From: Pleodorina starrii
Taxonomy: Eukaryota > Chlorophyta > Chlorophyceae > Chlamydomonadales > Volvocaceae
Assembly: GCA_030267565.1 (NCBI GenBank)
Contig: BRXU01000028.1
Span: 583,001-647,000, forward strand
Length of the DNA stretch: 64,000 nucleotides
Direction: 5' to 3'
In this document: positions 33,029 through 45,100 of the stretch, in pieces
Layout: every line of letters starts with the position of its first letter
How positions within the stretch are numbered: the first letter of the stretch is position 1
Notes under the pieces: generated by a model
Databases searched by the model: none
Told to the model about the DNA's origin: nothing
The model's input: the letters and a program-made list of their open reading frames with translations, nothing else
Position numbers and translations under genes: made by a program

Positions 33029-36000
33029 ATGAAGGAATCAGTCAACAAAATTCTGTGGAATCTGGAGCTTTGTCGTGAACACCTGGCTGCTGCTGCGTCG
33101 GGCGTAGCCGGGAAGCGGAGTGGCGCCTCTGAGCCGCAAGAGCCGAGCCGCATGCCGCCGGCGCCAGCGAAAGCCCGAGGACGACAGAGCAGCGCATCAT
33201 CTGGGTCATCATCCGGATTGTTAGCAGCAGCAGTAGCAGCGGTGGAGAACTCGCTTCAGCGCGTGAAGCGAGCCGTAACGGCAGCTTCGCCGGCTTCAGG
33301 TTCTGGTAGCGGCCAGCCCTGGAGCGCAACGGCGCCGGCCCCCGACGTCAAACTCGAGTCTATGGAGAGGGAGGCAGCGGAGGCAGCGTCGGTGCTGATG
33401 GCCGATGTGAATGCCCTGGCGGCGGCAAAGGGCGGCAGCCGTGACCACGACCATGTCGCCGCCGCCGCCGCCGCCCAGGCCCTCATAACCCGCATCGCGC
33501 AAAGCCTGGCGACAACGCGTCAACAGCTGGCGATGCGTGCCGCCGCCGAGGCTCAGGCGGCGGTGGCGGCCGGTGATGCCGACGCGGCAATGCGCGGCGC
33601 CTTGGCGGCCCAAGAAGATGTCGCGGCGGCGATCTGGGCGGCGCGTGTCGGCGGCGTGCAGGCAACCACGCAAATGGTGGAGATGCAGCGGGCAGCGATG
33701 CAGGCGCTGGAGGCGACACTGGCGCTCCGGGAGCGCTTGGATGCGGCTGCGAAAGCCGCTGCCGAGGATGGTACCGGTAGTGGCGAGGCGGCCCCTGGCG
33801 CAGCGCCCGCCCCCGATGAGCCTCTCCTCTCCCAGCAGCCGGACAGGGACAACGATCTGGTGGTGGTTTCGGAACAAGCTCGGCGTCACACGCCCGACGA
33901 GCCGGCTGCATGCGTCGCGGCGGCGACGGCGGCGGCGGCGGCGGAGGCCACTGACAGCACCGGAAACGTCGAGGCGGCGGCGGTGGCGGCCTCCGACGCC
34001 GCGTCGGCGCCGGCAGGCGCCAGCCCGACGGGCAGCGGTGGGAGCGATAGCAGCCTTGAGGAGTGCAGAAACAGCACCAGCAGCAGCACCAGCACCAGCA
34101 CCAGCCAGGGAGACAGCGATGGCAGCAGCGTCAGCAGCAACATCGGCAGCAGCAACAGCGGCAGCAGCTCCACCTCGCCGACGCCTCAGCTCCCGCCCCG
34201 CTTCCCCAGGGTTGCGTCGGCGGCGTACGACGACACGAACCCGGTGAGCCGGGCCTTATCCCGCCTGGCCGCACTGGCAGACGAAGCCACCCCCGAGGGA
34301 AGGCTGCCGGCCGCAGCCCTGAGCCGCGTCGCGGGTGTGTGCGCCAAAGCGCTCCGTGCGCCACCGCACGGCTGGGAGGTCGCCTCGAAAGCCGCCTGGT
34401 CCAACCCCAACATCCGCGGCCGCCTCGCAGCAGTTCTGTCGTACATTCTACGACAGCTGCAGGCGTGCGTGGCCTCTGGAGACGCATCAAGCGTACCGGT
34501 ACCGGGCGGTGGCTGCGCCGCCCTGGCGGTACTGCTCAGGAGCCTGCAGGAGAATGCGGCCAAATCTGATGGGCAGGCAGCGGCACACACCGCCTGGTCC
34601 CCGGAGGTGCACTCGGTGGTTCTGGAGCTGTTGCTGCGTATGGACACGATCCAGAGCGTCACCGGCCTGATCGCGGCTCTGGATGCCGCCGCGGGAGCTT
34701 CCCCAGCGACAGAAGCAGATTCTTCGGATTCGGAGGAGGAGGAGGAGGAGGAGGAGGAGGAGAAGATGAGGTCGGGAGCGGGCGCGGAACTGGCGGCGAC
34801 AGCGACCGAGGGCCCAGCGCCGCACCGCGGCCTGTCCGCCTCTGATCTGGGTCGCCTGCAGCTCAGCTTGGCCCACTTCCTGATGCCTCTGGTCCACGCT
34901 TGTTGCCCTCACAGCCCCCTCGAGCCGCTGCCCTGCAGCACGGCCGCTCTGCGGGAGCTGCGCGGCGCCCTGCTGCGCTGCCGGGTGCTGGAGCACGCCG
35001 CCCGCTGGGCGGTGACGGCAGCGTCCAAGGGCGCCGCCGGCGGCGGCTCTGCGCGCCGGAAAGAGCGAGTGGAGACGCGCCTGTGGTTGCTCGTGACAGC
35101 TCTCACCGACGTCCTGTCCCCGTCGCCGACGGACGACGCCGCGACGGCGGTGTGGGCGCGTGTGGCGGTGTCGGGCCCCTGCGTGCAGTACTTCCTGTTG
35201 CTGCACGCCGTGAGCCAGCTGTGTGCGGTGGACGGGGGCCCCGACTACGGCCTGGGATCCGGCGCGAGGCTGCCCCCCATGATTCGCGCCCGGGTCCCGA
35301 ATCCGGGCGGCGAGGCGGCCGGAGGCTCGTGGGGGCTCGTGTGGGCCGACCTGATGGCCTACTCGTTCCGCTGGTGGGCGGAGAACTGGGCGCACCTGGA
35401 CAAGAGCTGCCGGCCCTGCCCCGACCGGGCGCTCAAGGCGCTGTGCGCGCGAGCCGCGGCGGTTGCCACGGCGAGTGCCTACCGGGATGAGACGGGATCT
35501 GTCGCCGTCATTCGGGGTCCCAATCGGGCAGCCGAGGCGGCGGCCGAGGCGGCAGCACCTGAGGCGGCAGCACCTGGGGCCTTGCGGAATTTCTTCTCGC
35601 CGCCGAGGTCCGCCATGAGGTTGGCGTGCATGGCGCTGGAGTGCGCGGTGGCGGTGGCGCGGGGTGGCGGCAACAATGCGGCCGTCGGCGACTGTCGCGG
35701 CCTGTGGGCGCCGGCGGTGCAGGCCGCAAACGCCGCGCTGCACGTCCTGCCTGCCGCACCGCGCATCCCGAACACCCCGGCTCTGGCGGACGAGTGGGCC
35801 GTGCTGCAGCTGCTGGTGACCATGCCCCGGCCGCCGCTGGCTGCTGCTGAGACGGGCGGTCTGCCCAGCCAGCCCGGGCCCCAGCTCGCCGCCGCCCTGG
35901 AGGCTGGCTACGTACCCGCCCTGGAGCGTGTCATCCGACACAACACCCGCGGGGCTAACGTCCATTCAGTGAAGCCGGTTCTGGAGAGCGTCCGGTCGTT

Positions 36001-37252
36001 GCTGCTGGACGTGAAGGGCCTGGCGGCCCTCATGGCCTACGGCGAGCCCGCCGCCGTGGCCTCCCTCCTGGCCACCTGCGGCAAGGTGCTGGCGACGGCC
36101 ATCCACATCGCCACCGCCATCACCTCCGCCAGCGGCGCCGCCGCCAACAGCGCCGCCGTCGCCGCCGTCACCAGGTGCGGCTCCATTCCGAGGACGCTGC
36201 ACGGCTTCCTCGGGGAGCTGTCCGAGACGGTTCAGCGCGAGAGCAACTGGGACGGGCGCGGCTCGGGGCCGGCCGACCGGCTCTGGTGGCGGCGGGACGG
36301 CGGCGTCAGCGCCCCGCTGGCCCCGCTGCACCAGCTGTCGCTGCTCACCACCTTCGCCGCCGCCCGCTGGCTGCCCGCCATTCACGGCTTCCTGGACCCC
36401 GCATCGGCCAACGGCGCAAGCTGCCACCGTAAGACCATCCTGCTGTGGGTGCCTCCGCTTGTGCAGGCCTACCTGCACTGCAAGACCCAGGACACGGCGG
36501 CCGACGGCGGCGGCGCCAGCGGCGGAGCTTCCACCTCCGCCGGCACCAGCGCCGCGGCGCGTCGCAACAGCTCCAGGTCTGCGAAGGCGTCGGCGTCGGC
36601 GGCGGCGGCGGCGGGCTCCGCCACCGGCGCGGAGGCTGCCAGCTGGGAGCGGCTGTTGCTGGGGGCGCTGGACCTGCCGGGGCTGCTGCAGCGGGCGGCG
36701 CGGGCCGCCGCCTGGCAGGAGGGCCAGGACCTCGGCAACCTGCCCAGCGTGTTCGCCGCGGCGCTGCTTCACCTGCTGGTCGCCTTCCCGCGCCAGGCCC
36801 GGGAGGTGGTGCGGACCCGGCTGGGTGCGGGCGCGCGGCGCAAGACCATCCTGCTGGTGGACTGGCTGCGCGGCGCGCTGGCCGCGTCCGGCGACCCGCT
36901 CGACGACGTGTGCAGGCACTGCTTGGACCTGGCGGCGGCGGTGGCCGGCGGCGCCGACCCGGGGGAGGAGGATCTGGCGCGTCTGCGGGACGAGGGCGGC
37001 GAGAGCGGCGTGGCGGCGCGGCTGGGGGCTCTGCTGCCGCCGCCCTGCGTCGCGGCGGCGGTGCTGGGGCTGCCGACGTGCGCCAACCCGGGGTGCGCCA
37101 ACCTGGAGGGGGATAGCGAGGCGGGCCTTATGGCGGCGGCGGGGCGCAAGGGGGATGCTGGCAGCGGCGGCGGCAGCAGCGGTGCGTCGTACTGCAGCCG
37201 CGCGTGCCGGCTGGAGCACACGCGGGGGGAGCGCAAGGCGGGGAGGGGCTGA
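33029..37252 (+). CDS. Large single-exon protein with degenerate C-terminal MYND-like finger
   Basis: A 1407-aa intronless frame from ATG 33029 to TGA 37250-37252. Residues 1-400 are Ala/Ser-rich with poly-Ser blocks. An acidic Glu run is near residue 570. Residues about 400-1340 are Ala/Leu-rich, helical and repeat-like, suggesting an armadillo/HEAT-like scaffold, but no defined domain is visible. The C-terminus has CANPGCANLEGDSEAGL, then a Gly/Ser linker, then YCSRACRLEH. This matches the first and third parts of MYND fingers in the large volvocine MYND family. The central Cys pair and the final His/Cys ligands are missing, so zinc binding is doubtful. Function is unknown; a protein-interaction role is the most that can be inferred. 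Confidence 0.8.
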   Translation: MKESVNKILWNLELCREHLAAAASGVAGKRSGASEPQEPSRMPPAPAKARGRQSSASSGSSSGLLAAAVAAVENSLQRVKRAVTAASPASGSGSGQPWSATAPAPDVKLESMEREAAEAASVLMADVNALAAAKGGSRDHDHVAAAAAAQALITRIAQSLATTRQQLAMRAAAEAQAAVAAGDADAAMRGALAAQEDVAAAIWAARVGGVQATTQMVEMQRAAMQALEATLALRERLDAAAKAAAEDGTGSGEAAPGAAPAPDEPLLSQQPDRDNDLVVVSEQARRHTPDEPAACVAAATAAAAAEATDSTGNVEAAAVAASDAASAPAGASPTGSGGSDSSLEECRNSTSSSTSTSTSQGDSDGSSVSSNIGSSNSGSSSTSPTPQLPPRFPRVASAAYDDTNPVSRALSRLAALADEATPEGRLPAAALSRVAGVCAKALRAPPHGWEVASKAAWSNPNIRGRLAAVLSYILRQLQACVASGDASSVPVPGGGCAALAVLLRSLQENAAKSDGQAAAHTAWSPEVHSVVLELLLRMDTIQSVTGLIAALDAAAGASPATEADSSDSEEEEEEEEEEKMRSGAGAELAATATEGPAPHRGLSASDLGRLQLSLAHFLMPLVHACCPHSPLEPLPCSTAALRELRGALLRCRVLEHAARWAVTAASKGAAGGGSARRKERVETRLWLLVTALTDVLSPSPTDDAATAVWARVAVSGPCVQYFLLLHAVSQLCAVDGGPDYGLGSGARLPPMIRARVPNPGGEAAGGSWGLVWADLMAYSFRWWAENWAHLDKSCRPCPDRALKALCARAAAVATASAYRDETGSVAVIRGPNRAAEAAAEAAAPEAAAPGALRNFFSPPRSAMRLACMALECAVAVARGGGNNAAVGDCRGLWAPAVQAANAALHVLPAAPRIPNTPALADEWAVLQLLVTMPRPPLAAAETGGLPSQPGPQLAAALEAGYVPALERVIRHNTRGANVHSVKPVLESVRSLLLDVKGLAALMAYGEPAAVASLLATCGKVLATAIHIATAITSASGAAANSAAVAAVTRCGSIPRTLHGFLGELSETVQRESNWDGRGSGPADRLWWRRDGGVSAPLAPLHQLSLLTTFAAARWLPAIHGFLDPASANGASCHRKTILLWVPPLVQAYLHCKTQDTAADGGGASGGASTSAGTSAAARRNSSRSAKASASAAAAAGSATGAEAASWERLLLGALDLPGLLQRAARAAAWQEGQDLGNLPSVFAAALLHLLVAFPRQAREVVRTRLGAGARRKTILLVDWLRGALAASGDPLDDVCRHCLDLAAAVAGGADPGEEDLARLRDEGGESGVAARLGALLPPPCVAAAVLGLPTCANPGCANLEGDSEAGLMAAAGRKGDAGSGGGSSGASYCSRACRLEHTRGERKAGRG

Positions 37253-39123
37253 TGGGGCGGTACAGGTTCGCCCCCAGGGCGCGAGGCGAGGCGAGGCGGG
37301 GAGGGATGCCCTGAGAATCAGTTTGCCTAAGGCGCAGAGGAGTTTATACAATCCGATGTATGTTTTGTGAACGGTGTGAAGGTGTGGAGGTGTGGAGGTG
37401 TGAAGGTGTCAAGATGCTTGATGGCACGGATGAGCGGGTTTCCGAGACCGTCTCCTGTGCCATCCAACATCTTGGACGGGCTTCGCCCTTCACGGTGTGG
37501 CTCGTCGCCACCGGCGAGGCACGCACGGCACCACGCAATTCCCACACGCCAAGAGAGGGTTCGAGATGAGCTGCCCTTTGGAGAGCAGTTTTTTTTGCGG
37601 TTGTTGCGGTTGGGTCTCGATCGGCGGCTCGAGTGCAGCGCTCCGCGCCGGGTGCGGCTTGCTTCCACACAACAGGGTGGGGCCTTTCCATTCCCGCGGA
37701 AATCGGCCAAGGGCGCTTTGACCTGACCGGACAAGGGGACCTCCGTGTCCTCAGATATCCACGTCACCATTAACCTCTAACTGACACAACGGCCCATCCA
37801 AGGCTCCCAAAGGCCCATCGTGTCCGCGACTCACCCCTGTGACCTGCCCCAGTACGCTTGCTCTACAAGCTAGCGTAACACTATCGTACAGGACCCCTGT
37901 AAAGTTCTACTACCGGACATGACAGCGCTGCACTTCCGCTGTGGCAGGCACCATCGGAATACACATATACATATATCATCGCAGCCCAGTCGCTCTCGAT
38001 CTACTCATTGCCCTTCGCTGCTTCTCACGTCAATGGCATCTTGGTGGTGCGTAACACCGTACCCACCGTAATCTCACACACCCTCCTATCGTACGGAAAA
38101 CTGCTGAGTATTCCCCGGGAAACGCCGTGCGTTGGTAAAGGGCTAATGAGCGAAGAAGGCGCTGCATACTGCGGCCGCAGCAGCGGCCTCCCGCCCTTCG
38201 CCCGACCGCCAGCAGAGCAGGGGCGCGCGCGCGTGCGTGTGTAGCACCTAGCACGTGCGAGCGAGGGCCGCCACGCCGATCTGCACCTTGTCCATTCTGC
38301 GCCGCGGCGCCGCGTTTCCTGTCTGGGAAGCGATCTCGCGCGTCACACCTTGGCATGTGGCTGGTTGTGTCATAAAAAAAGCAACGACATACATGAATAG
38401 CTTTTGGTAGGGTGTCCACACCCTCGGGCCCTCGGGCCACAAGACAAGTCCAGAAAGAATACGGAAATACGGCAAAGGGCAGACGCGTGCGCAAAAGCGC
38501 GAATGCGCGCGCGTGCCACTTCTCCCGCCCCCCACCCCACCCCCGGCACGCATACGGGCGGCGCCTTGGGGTATCGCACCGATTCCATCCATCATAATAA
38601 ATAAAGACCCTTCCCAGACTCGCATGACTGCTCTCCTGCACTCTCGCGCTCTGCTCTCGGCCATGAATTGAATAAAAAAAAGCCGCTTGCGCCGCAAACC
38701 CCGCGATGCAGCCCCTGGTCCATACAACCTCACACCCTCAAGAGGTGGCGCATACCGTACTCATCCCGACGCGTCGCCCCAGCTGCTGCCCCCATCAGCC
38801 CGCCCGCGGCAGGCAGCAGGGCGCACAGCACACCGCCGGCCCCCGTCCGCTTGGGTCGGTCCGGCGCCGACGCGGTCGCAGCTCCTGCGTCTCGGAACGG
38901 TAACAGGTACGTCGGTAGCTCGGTACGCATTGCTGCAGGGTCTGGGTTCGCTTGGCGGCGTCGCCTCACGTCTCATATGCCATATCGCTGCGGTTTCATC
39001 ATTCATCTGACCCCGCCGAGGCCGCCGCAATGCGCAGCAGAAGCGACGGCCCTTGCCGAGCCGCGCCGTCAGGCCACCAGGGCTCTCGGCGCCGCCGCGC
39101 CCGCCGCCAGCGACGCCCGTTCT
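37253..39123. other. Intergenic between convergent MYND-like and kinase genes
   Basis: 3' UTR space of both genes. A GGTGTGAAGGTGTGGAGG repeat lies at about 37373-37408. TGTAA at 37898-37902 could end the plus-strand transcript. No gene is recognised. Confidence 0.5.
37898..37902 (+). terminator. Candidate TGTAA poly(A) signal of the MYND-like gene
   Basis: TGTAA on the plus strand about 650 nt after the stop codon. It is assigned by position only. Confidence 0.35.
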
Positions 39124-42100
39124 TCATGCCCACTCGGGCGACATGGGCGCCATCGCCAGCGGCTCGAACGGCGAGCGCCATCGAGTCTCCGGAGGCCGGG
39201 CTCCCGCCGCGCTGCTGGGGCCCGCATGCGGCGGAGCCGCCGGCGCGCCGCCAGCACCGCCTGCAGGCGCCGCCGCCGCCGCCACCGCCGCGAACGTGCC
39301 CAGCGCGCGCGCAGAGGGCCATTCCTCCGCGCCGCCGGGAGCGCCGTCCGCCCCCAGATCGGAACACTCGGTGATACGCGCCAGGGCGGGTGGGGAGGGC
39401 GCGGCCACTGCGCTAACCGATGAAACCGAGGCGGAGCAGCCAGGCAAGCGCAGCTCCTGCGGCTGCCCTGACAGCTGCGGTCGGGGGGCTGAGATCGCCC
39501 CCGCGCCGGCGCTGGTGGGTGAAGCGCCGGCGCCGCCTGGGCAGGCAATGAAGCTGCCCCTGGGTGTGCCTGCCGACCGGTGGTGGTTGCTGAGGTCGCC
39601 GCTGATCCCGGCAGCGGCTGCCGCCGCCACCGCCAATGCAGCGGCAGGGCTGCCGGCGGCGGCGGCGGCGCCGCCGCCGCCGAGGCTGCTTCGCAGCCCC
39701 GCTCCGAAACCCATCCGAGCCCATATATTACCGTTATGGAAGCTTTCCTCCAGGGAGGCCCTCCGGGCTTCAACTTGCTCTTCCATGTCGAGGAGTGCCA
39801 GGTTAGTCGGCCGTCGTACGAAAGCAGGCTCCGGAGCCGCCGCCGCCGCCACAGGCGGCGCCAGCCCCGCCGCCGACTCCGTCGCCGCCGCCGCCACCTG
39901 CGCGGCGGCGGCGGCTAGTGACATCGACGCCGTCGGCAGCGCGAGCCCACAGTGCCTGGACGCGTCGCTGAGGTGCAGGTAGGTGTACGACACGTCGAAT
40001 GCCGGCGCGGCGGTCAGGCCGGCCAGGCCGGCCAGGCCGCCGCCGCCGCCGCCGGCGGCGTCACCGCCGTCGTACCGTGCAGAGCGCAGTAGCGGCATGG
40101 GCTCATCGGGTCCGGCGCCAGCCGCCGCCGGTGCCGCGGTCACCGCCGCGGCTCCGGAACGGCATCCGTCCCCAAGCATTGGGCTCAGGCTGCCGGGCGG
40201 CACCAGCAGCAGCGGCGCCCGACCGTCCAGGGAGGGTCGCATCGGCGGCGCGGGGCAGCCGGCGAGGAACAGCGCCCTGGGCTGTGCGCCCCGCTGGGTC
40301 CCGTGGCCAACGCTGCCACTGACCGGATCTAGAGCCACCTGACTCTGGCTCAAAGCCGAGGTGGGCGACAAGATTCCAGTGTCGGGAACCGCGGCGACGA
40401 GCCCGGAGGGCCGTGTCGGCGACTCCGCCACCGCTGCGATGGCGGCAGCGGCGGCGGCGGCGGCAGCCGAGGTAAAGGCGCTGCTCCTCCGGCCGCCGGA
40501 GGCGGCGGCGGCGGCGGCGCTGCCGTGGGAGGAGGTCCTCGCGCGTGCCGCCGCCAGCAACGTGTAAGCAAGCTGTCGGTGCGAGGAGCCGTCTCGCGCT
40601 GTGGCCGGGGTGTGGCTGCGCGCCGCGTCGGATTGAAGCCGCTGGAGCATGGCGGCGGCGGCCGCCGACGCGCCGGCGCTGGGCGCCGTCGCCAGCCGCC
40701 CGCCGTACGACGACGGCGTGCCGCCGCCGATGCCGATACCGTAGCCGCCGCCGCCGTGGACGCTGGGCTCCAGGGTTGCCAGGGTGGTGGTGGAGGAGGC
40801 TTGGCGGTAGAGGGCGATGCCCGTGAGGGCCATCAACAGGTCGGCGTTTTCCAGCAGGTCTAAGGTCCAGCTGTTGGCGGAAGCGGCTCTGTGTACGGCA
40901 TGTACGGCAGGCGGATGCGACAGTTGTTTTTATTTCATGGGTCGACCGCGGTCGTTGCGTGCCGGGGCGAGGATTATATAACGTATACGGTGACTTTTGG
41001 AGACGCCTGCTGTGGTCTCCAAAACACACTTGCATCACAGGCACGACCGCAAAGCACGCACTTGCAGCGAAATCACGCGCACACGCCGTACCCTTTCTAG
41101 CATGTTCCCACGCACGCCCGCACATGCCCACGCACGCACACACGCACGCACGCATGCACCCACCGCATGTCTGCGCCCAATGCGATCCGGTCCGCCCACA
41201 CGTCCAGCCCACTGCCGCGGCCACCCGCCCGCGCGCCGCCACCGCCACCGCCGGCCCGCGCGTGCCCACCGCCGCCGCCACCGCCGCCGTCGCGCCGGCC
41301 GCCGCCGCTCCCGAACACCAGCAACGATGCCGCCAGGCTCTCCGGCGCGCTGTGCGCTCTGCCCAGCCGGCCGCCGCCCCCCGCCGCCGCCGGCAGCTCC
41401 CGAAGCACCGCCAGCGGGTCCACCGCCGCCAGCTCCAGCTCCATCTGCCGTACTGGCGGCCGCAGCGGCCGGGTGGCCAGCCGCCGCTGCGGCGGCGGCG
41501 GCGTAGCCGCCGCCGCTGCCGCCGCCGACGGCGGCGGCCGCCGCCCGGAGCTGGACCAGCCGCGGCCGGCGCCGGCGGCGCCGGCCGCCGGAGGCGGCGG
41601 CGGCGGAGCCGCCGCCGCCGCCGCCGCCGCGGCGGCGGTGGCTCCCGGCAGCGTACTGGCGCCCTCCCCAGGCTCCGCCACTGGATCCAACACGTGGTGG
41701 TACACCTGGTGGCTGTTGCTGATGCGGTGGTGGGGCTGCGGAGCGCCTCGAGTGCGATGAAACCCGGCAGCCGGAAGACCTCCTGCCGCGCCGCCGCCGC
41801 CGCCACCGCCGATGTCGTAGTCCTCCGGCCCCGCCGGGCTGGCGGCGGCGGCTCCAGGGAAGCCGCCCGACGCCGCCAGCCAGAGCGCCGGGTGGCTGAG
41901 GTGGTCGCTTGGCAGCGGCGGGCCGCCGCCGCCGCCGCACCCAACTAGCGGCTGTCGCGACGATGCGGAGGAGGCGAGGGAGTCGAAGCTTCGGCGCGAG
42001 GACTCGATTTGCAGCCTATGTGTTGGTCGGTGCTGCTGCAGCTGCGGCTGACTGGGGCGGTTGGCGTGCCTGTGAGATGGTGGTTGGTTGCGTTGGTTGC

Positions 42101-45100
42101 AGGTGTGGTTGGAGGCGTCGCTGTCGTTGGTACTGCAGGTAGTTGTTAGGTACTGGTGGTTGTGGTGGTGGTGGAGCGCCGGCAGCAGCGGCTGCTGGGA
42201 GCAGGCGGAGTCGATGCTAGGGCGCCCTTCCAGCGGCGAGCCGGCAGCGATGGCGGAGGAGGCACCAGCGACGGCCAGGGGCCCCTTGCCGGACGCCTGC
42301 TGCTGCTGCTGCTGCTGGCTCAGCCATTCGCGCTGCATTTCCAGCGACTGACGCGTCTTGGCCCGGATGATCAGGTCCCTGAGAAGACGAATGAAGAAGC
42401 GCGAGTGAAGAAGCGCGACATTTTAAATTCACAAACCCAGAAAGCCGAGCACAAATACGGTAAGCAGCCCCCAGAGACGTCAGGACCCCCCCCACTACGG
42501 TACGGGCCCAGCGCTCTGCATCCGCCCCACCTACCGTTATCCGGTGCCCCCAAGTTCCCTGAGCCCGCACCTGTGCAGCTCCCTGCGCCGTTCGGTGAGC
42601 TGCTTGGTGAATTCCGCCAGCTCCTGGCCCTGCTGCTGCTGCTGGCGGGAGGACATCATGGCGAAGGCCAGACCCCGGAAGCGGCTGCGGGGCGGGCGCG
42701 GAGCGTAGAGGTGGTGGTGATGGTGGGATGGAGAGTGGGGAGAGGGAGGAGTGGGGTGGGGAGAGTGGAGTGGGGTGGGGAGGGTGGAGTGGGGTGGAGA
42801 GAGTGGAGTGGGGTTGAGAACATGAGGCGGGGAGGACGGGACAGGCGGAGGAGGTCGAAGGGGCGGTGGGCGGTGCAGCGGAGGGGCAGGGATGGGGCAA
42901 GCAAGCGGCCATAAACGCGCAACGCAGGCGGCTCCGTGCACGGTGAAGGCAGCCACTGATACCACTGACTTCCCGTCCATGAGCGCCACGCCCCCGCTTA
43001 GCCGCCTCCAGAGCGGCATGCGCTCACTCACGCATGCAGGCAGGCCAACAGGCAGAGGCAGACAGGCAGCAAACGAAGCCCCGCCACCGCTGGTCCGTCT
43101 CCGTCCCTCATTGGAGGGACGGAGACGGACCAGCGGTGGCGGTATCTTCTTTTTGCCCCCGCTGGTGCCCTGCTGCCGCCGCTCTCACGTCTCACCGCAG
43201 CGACGCCAGCTGCGCAAAGCGGCGCTTGATGGCGCCGTCCAGGGGCGGCTGCAGCACGCTACCGCTCCCTCCTCCTCCTCCCGCCGCCGCCGCCAGGGAC
43301 TGCTTGATGAAGGGGTGGCGCAGCACCTCTGCGCAGGTGGGACGGACCCGTGGGTCGTCCGCCAACATCGCCAGCAGCAGCTCCCGCGCCGCGGAGGACA
43401 GAGACAGGAAGCTGCGGAGGCGGTCCAGGGGCGGGTGGGTTGGGAGGAGGGGTTACGGTAGCAAAAATGAGGGTCCGCACTCCGCAGCGGAGGGATGGAG
43501 ACAACGTTGGCGAACGTCAGGTATCCACGGAGGAAACCTGACGTGGAAAACACAGCAGCAGGGAGGAAGAAAGGCAGGTTTTGCGTGGGATTTTGATATG
43601 TACATAGCCCCGGGCCACCATATACCGGTACCACCATACAGATGCGCTGCTTCCCCAGGCACCTTCACATGCTTTGCCCCGGTCGCACAACCGTAAGCAC
43701 ATCAGCACGAGAGGGCAAGGGTGAGCTGAATCTGCGGAGCGCCGGTGTGTGCGGAGGAGGGTTTAAAGAAAAAAAGCCTCCAAAGGCCTCCGCTGAAGCT
43801 CCCACATTCACTAACGCCGTCTCCGTCTCCGCTGCGGTATCTTCTTTTTATCCCCCCCCGGAAAGCCAGCCCCCATGGCGCCATGGGGTCCCCTCACATG
43901 AGATCCTTGAGGCCGGGCGCATCCCGGATGGACTTCTCCGCGTAGGCCAGATTGCGGGAGTCACGCAGCGACCAGGGCTTGCGACCCGTCAGCATCGCGA
44001 ACAGCAGCACGCCCAGCGCGTACACTGGGGGGAGGGGAGGGAGGGAGCGAGGGGCAGGGGAGGGCATGGAGTGGAGCGGAGCGGAGTGGAGCGGCGGAGG
44101 GAGGATCGGGGAGACGTGCGCGCGGGATAGCCAACCAGGCAAGGCGCGGAATGGGATATGGTGACATGGTCGGCAGGTAGGAAATGTATTTGGGGGTGAA
44201 TGAAGAAGATACCGAGGCGGAGGGACGGAGAAGGTGGGGGCGGAGCGCCGAGATGGGAGGGCGCCGGGGACAGTTGCAGTGGGCGCGCGGCCGCGCCGCT
44301 CGATGAACACCAGAGCGGTTGTGGGAAAGAGGGCGACAGCGTTGCGTTTCGTTGCGCTGTGCTCAACAGACGATTGGCAAGCTGGGGGCAGCCACGGTTT
44401 GAGCCGTTGCAGATGAAGCAGGAGCCTCGCCCGACCGAGACGCCAAGTGCTGCCCCCCCCGAAGTCCCTGCGTATCCCCCGGCAGGCAAACGCAGTGGCC
44501 CAGCTACGTGTCCCCCATCATTCCCCCCCCCACACACACAGGCACAATAACACAGGCACACACAATCACACCCTTTTGCCGCCACAACGCCTGCCTACCG
44601 TCCATTGCCAGCTGCAAGCGCCGGAGGACCGCCGGGCCACCAGACCGCCAGTACCGCACACGGTACATGTGAAGCCCGGCGTCCGCGGTGCACCAGCAGA
44701 CAGAGCGGACACAAGGGAAACAAGACCGGGGAGGGGAGGGGGCGATGTACCCGCGTCAGTACCGCAAGCGCCGTGTTTTCACTGTTTGTACCCACGCACG
44801 GTGAGTGTGTGGGCGCCGCCGCCCCACGAACCCACGTCCCCGTTCGCACCCACCCACCCACCACGAACCCCCGTTCCGCAAATCACCCACCCACGAACCC
44901 CACCCTAAGATCCTATTCCACCCCATCCCAGCCCAGCCTACTATCGGTATCCCAACCTCCCACCCACCGTGTGCACGGCCCCGTGGACCACCTCCGGGGC
45001 GATGAAGCCCGGAGAGCCCAGGCAGCCGCGCGGCGGGTCCCGCCGCGCCGCCGCCGCCGCCTTGTGCCCACCCGCCGTCCGTCTCCGCCGCTTGCGCGCG

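Noticed and set aside
40103..41944. A 613-aa minus-strand frame spanning kinase exons 13-14
   Set aside because: It is in a different frame from the spliced kinase model, reads through intron 13, and is Arg/Ala-rich; the kinase frame is supported by phase at both junctions.
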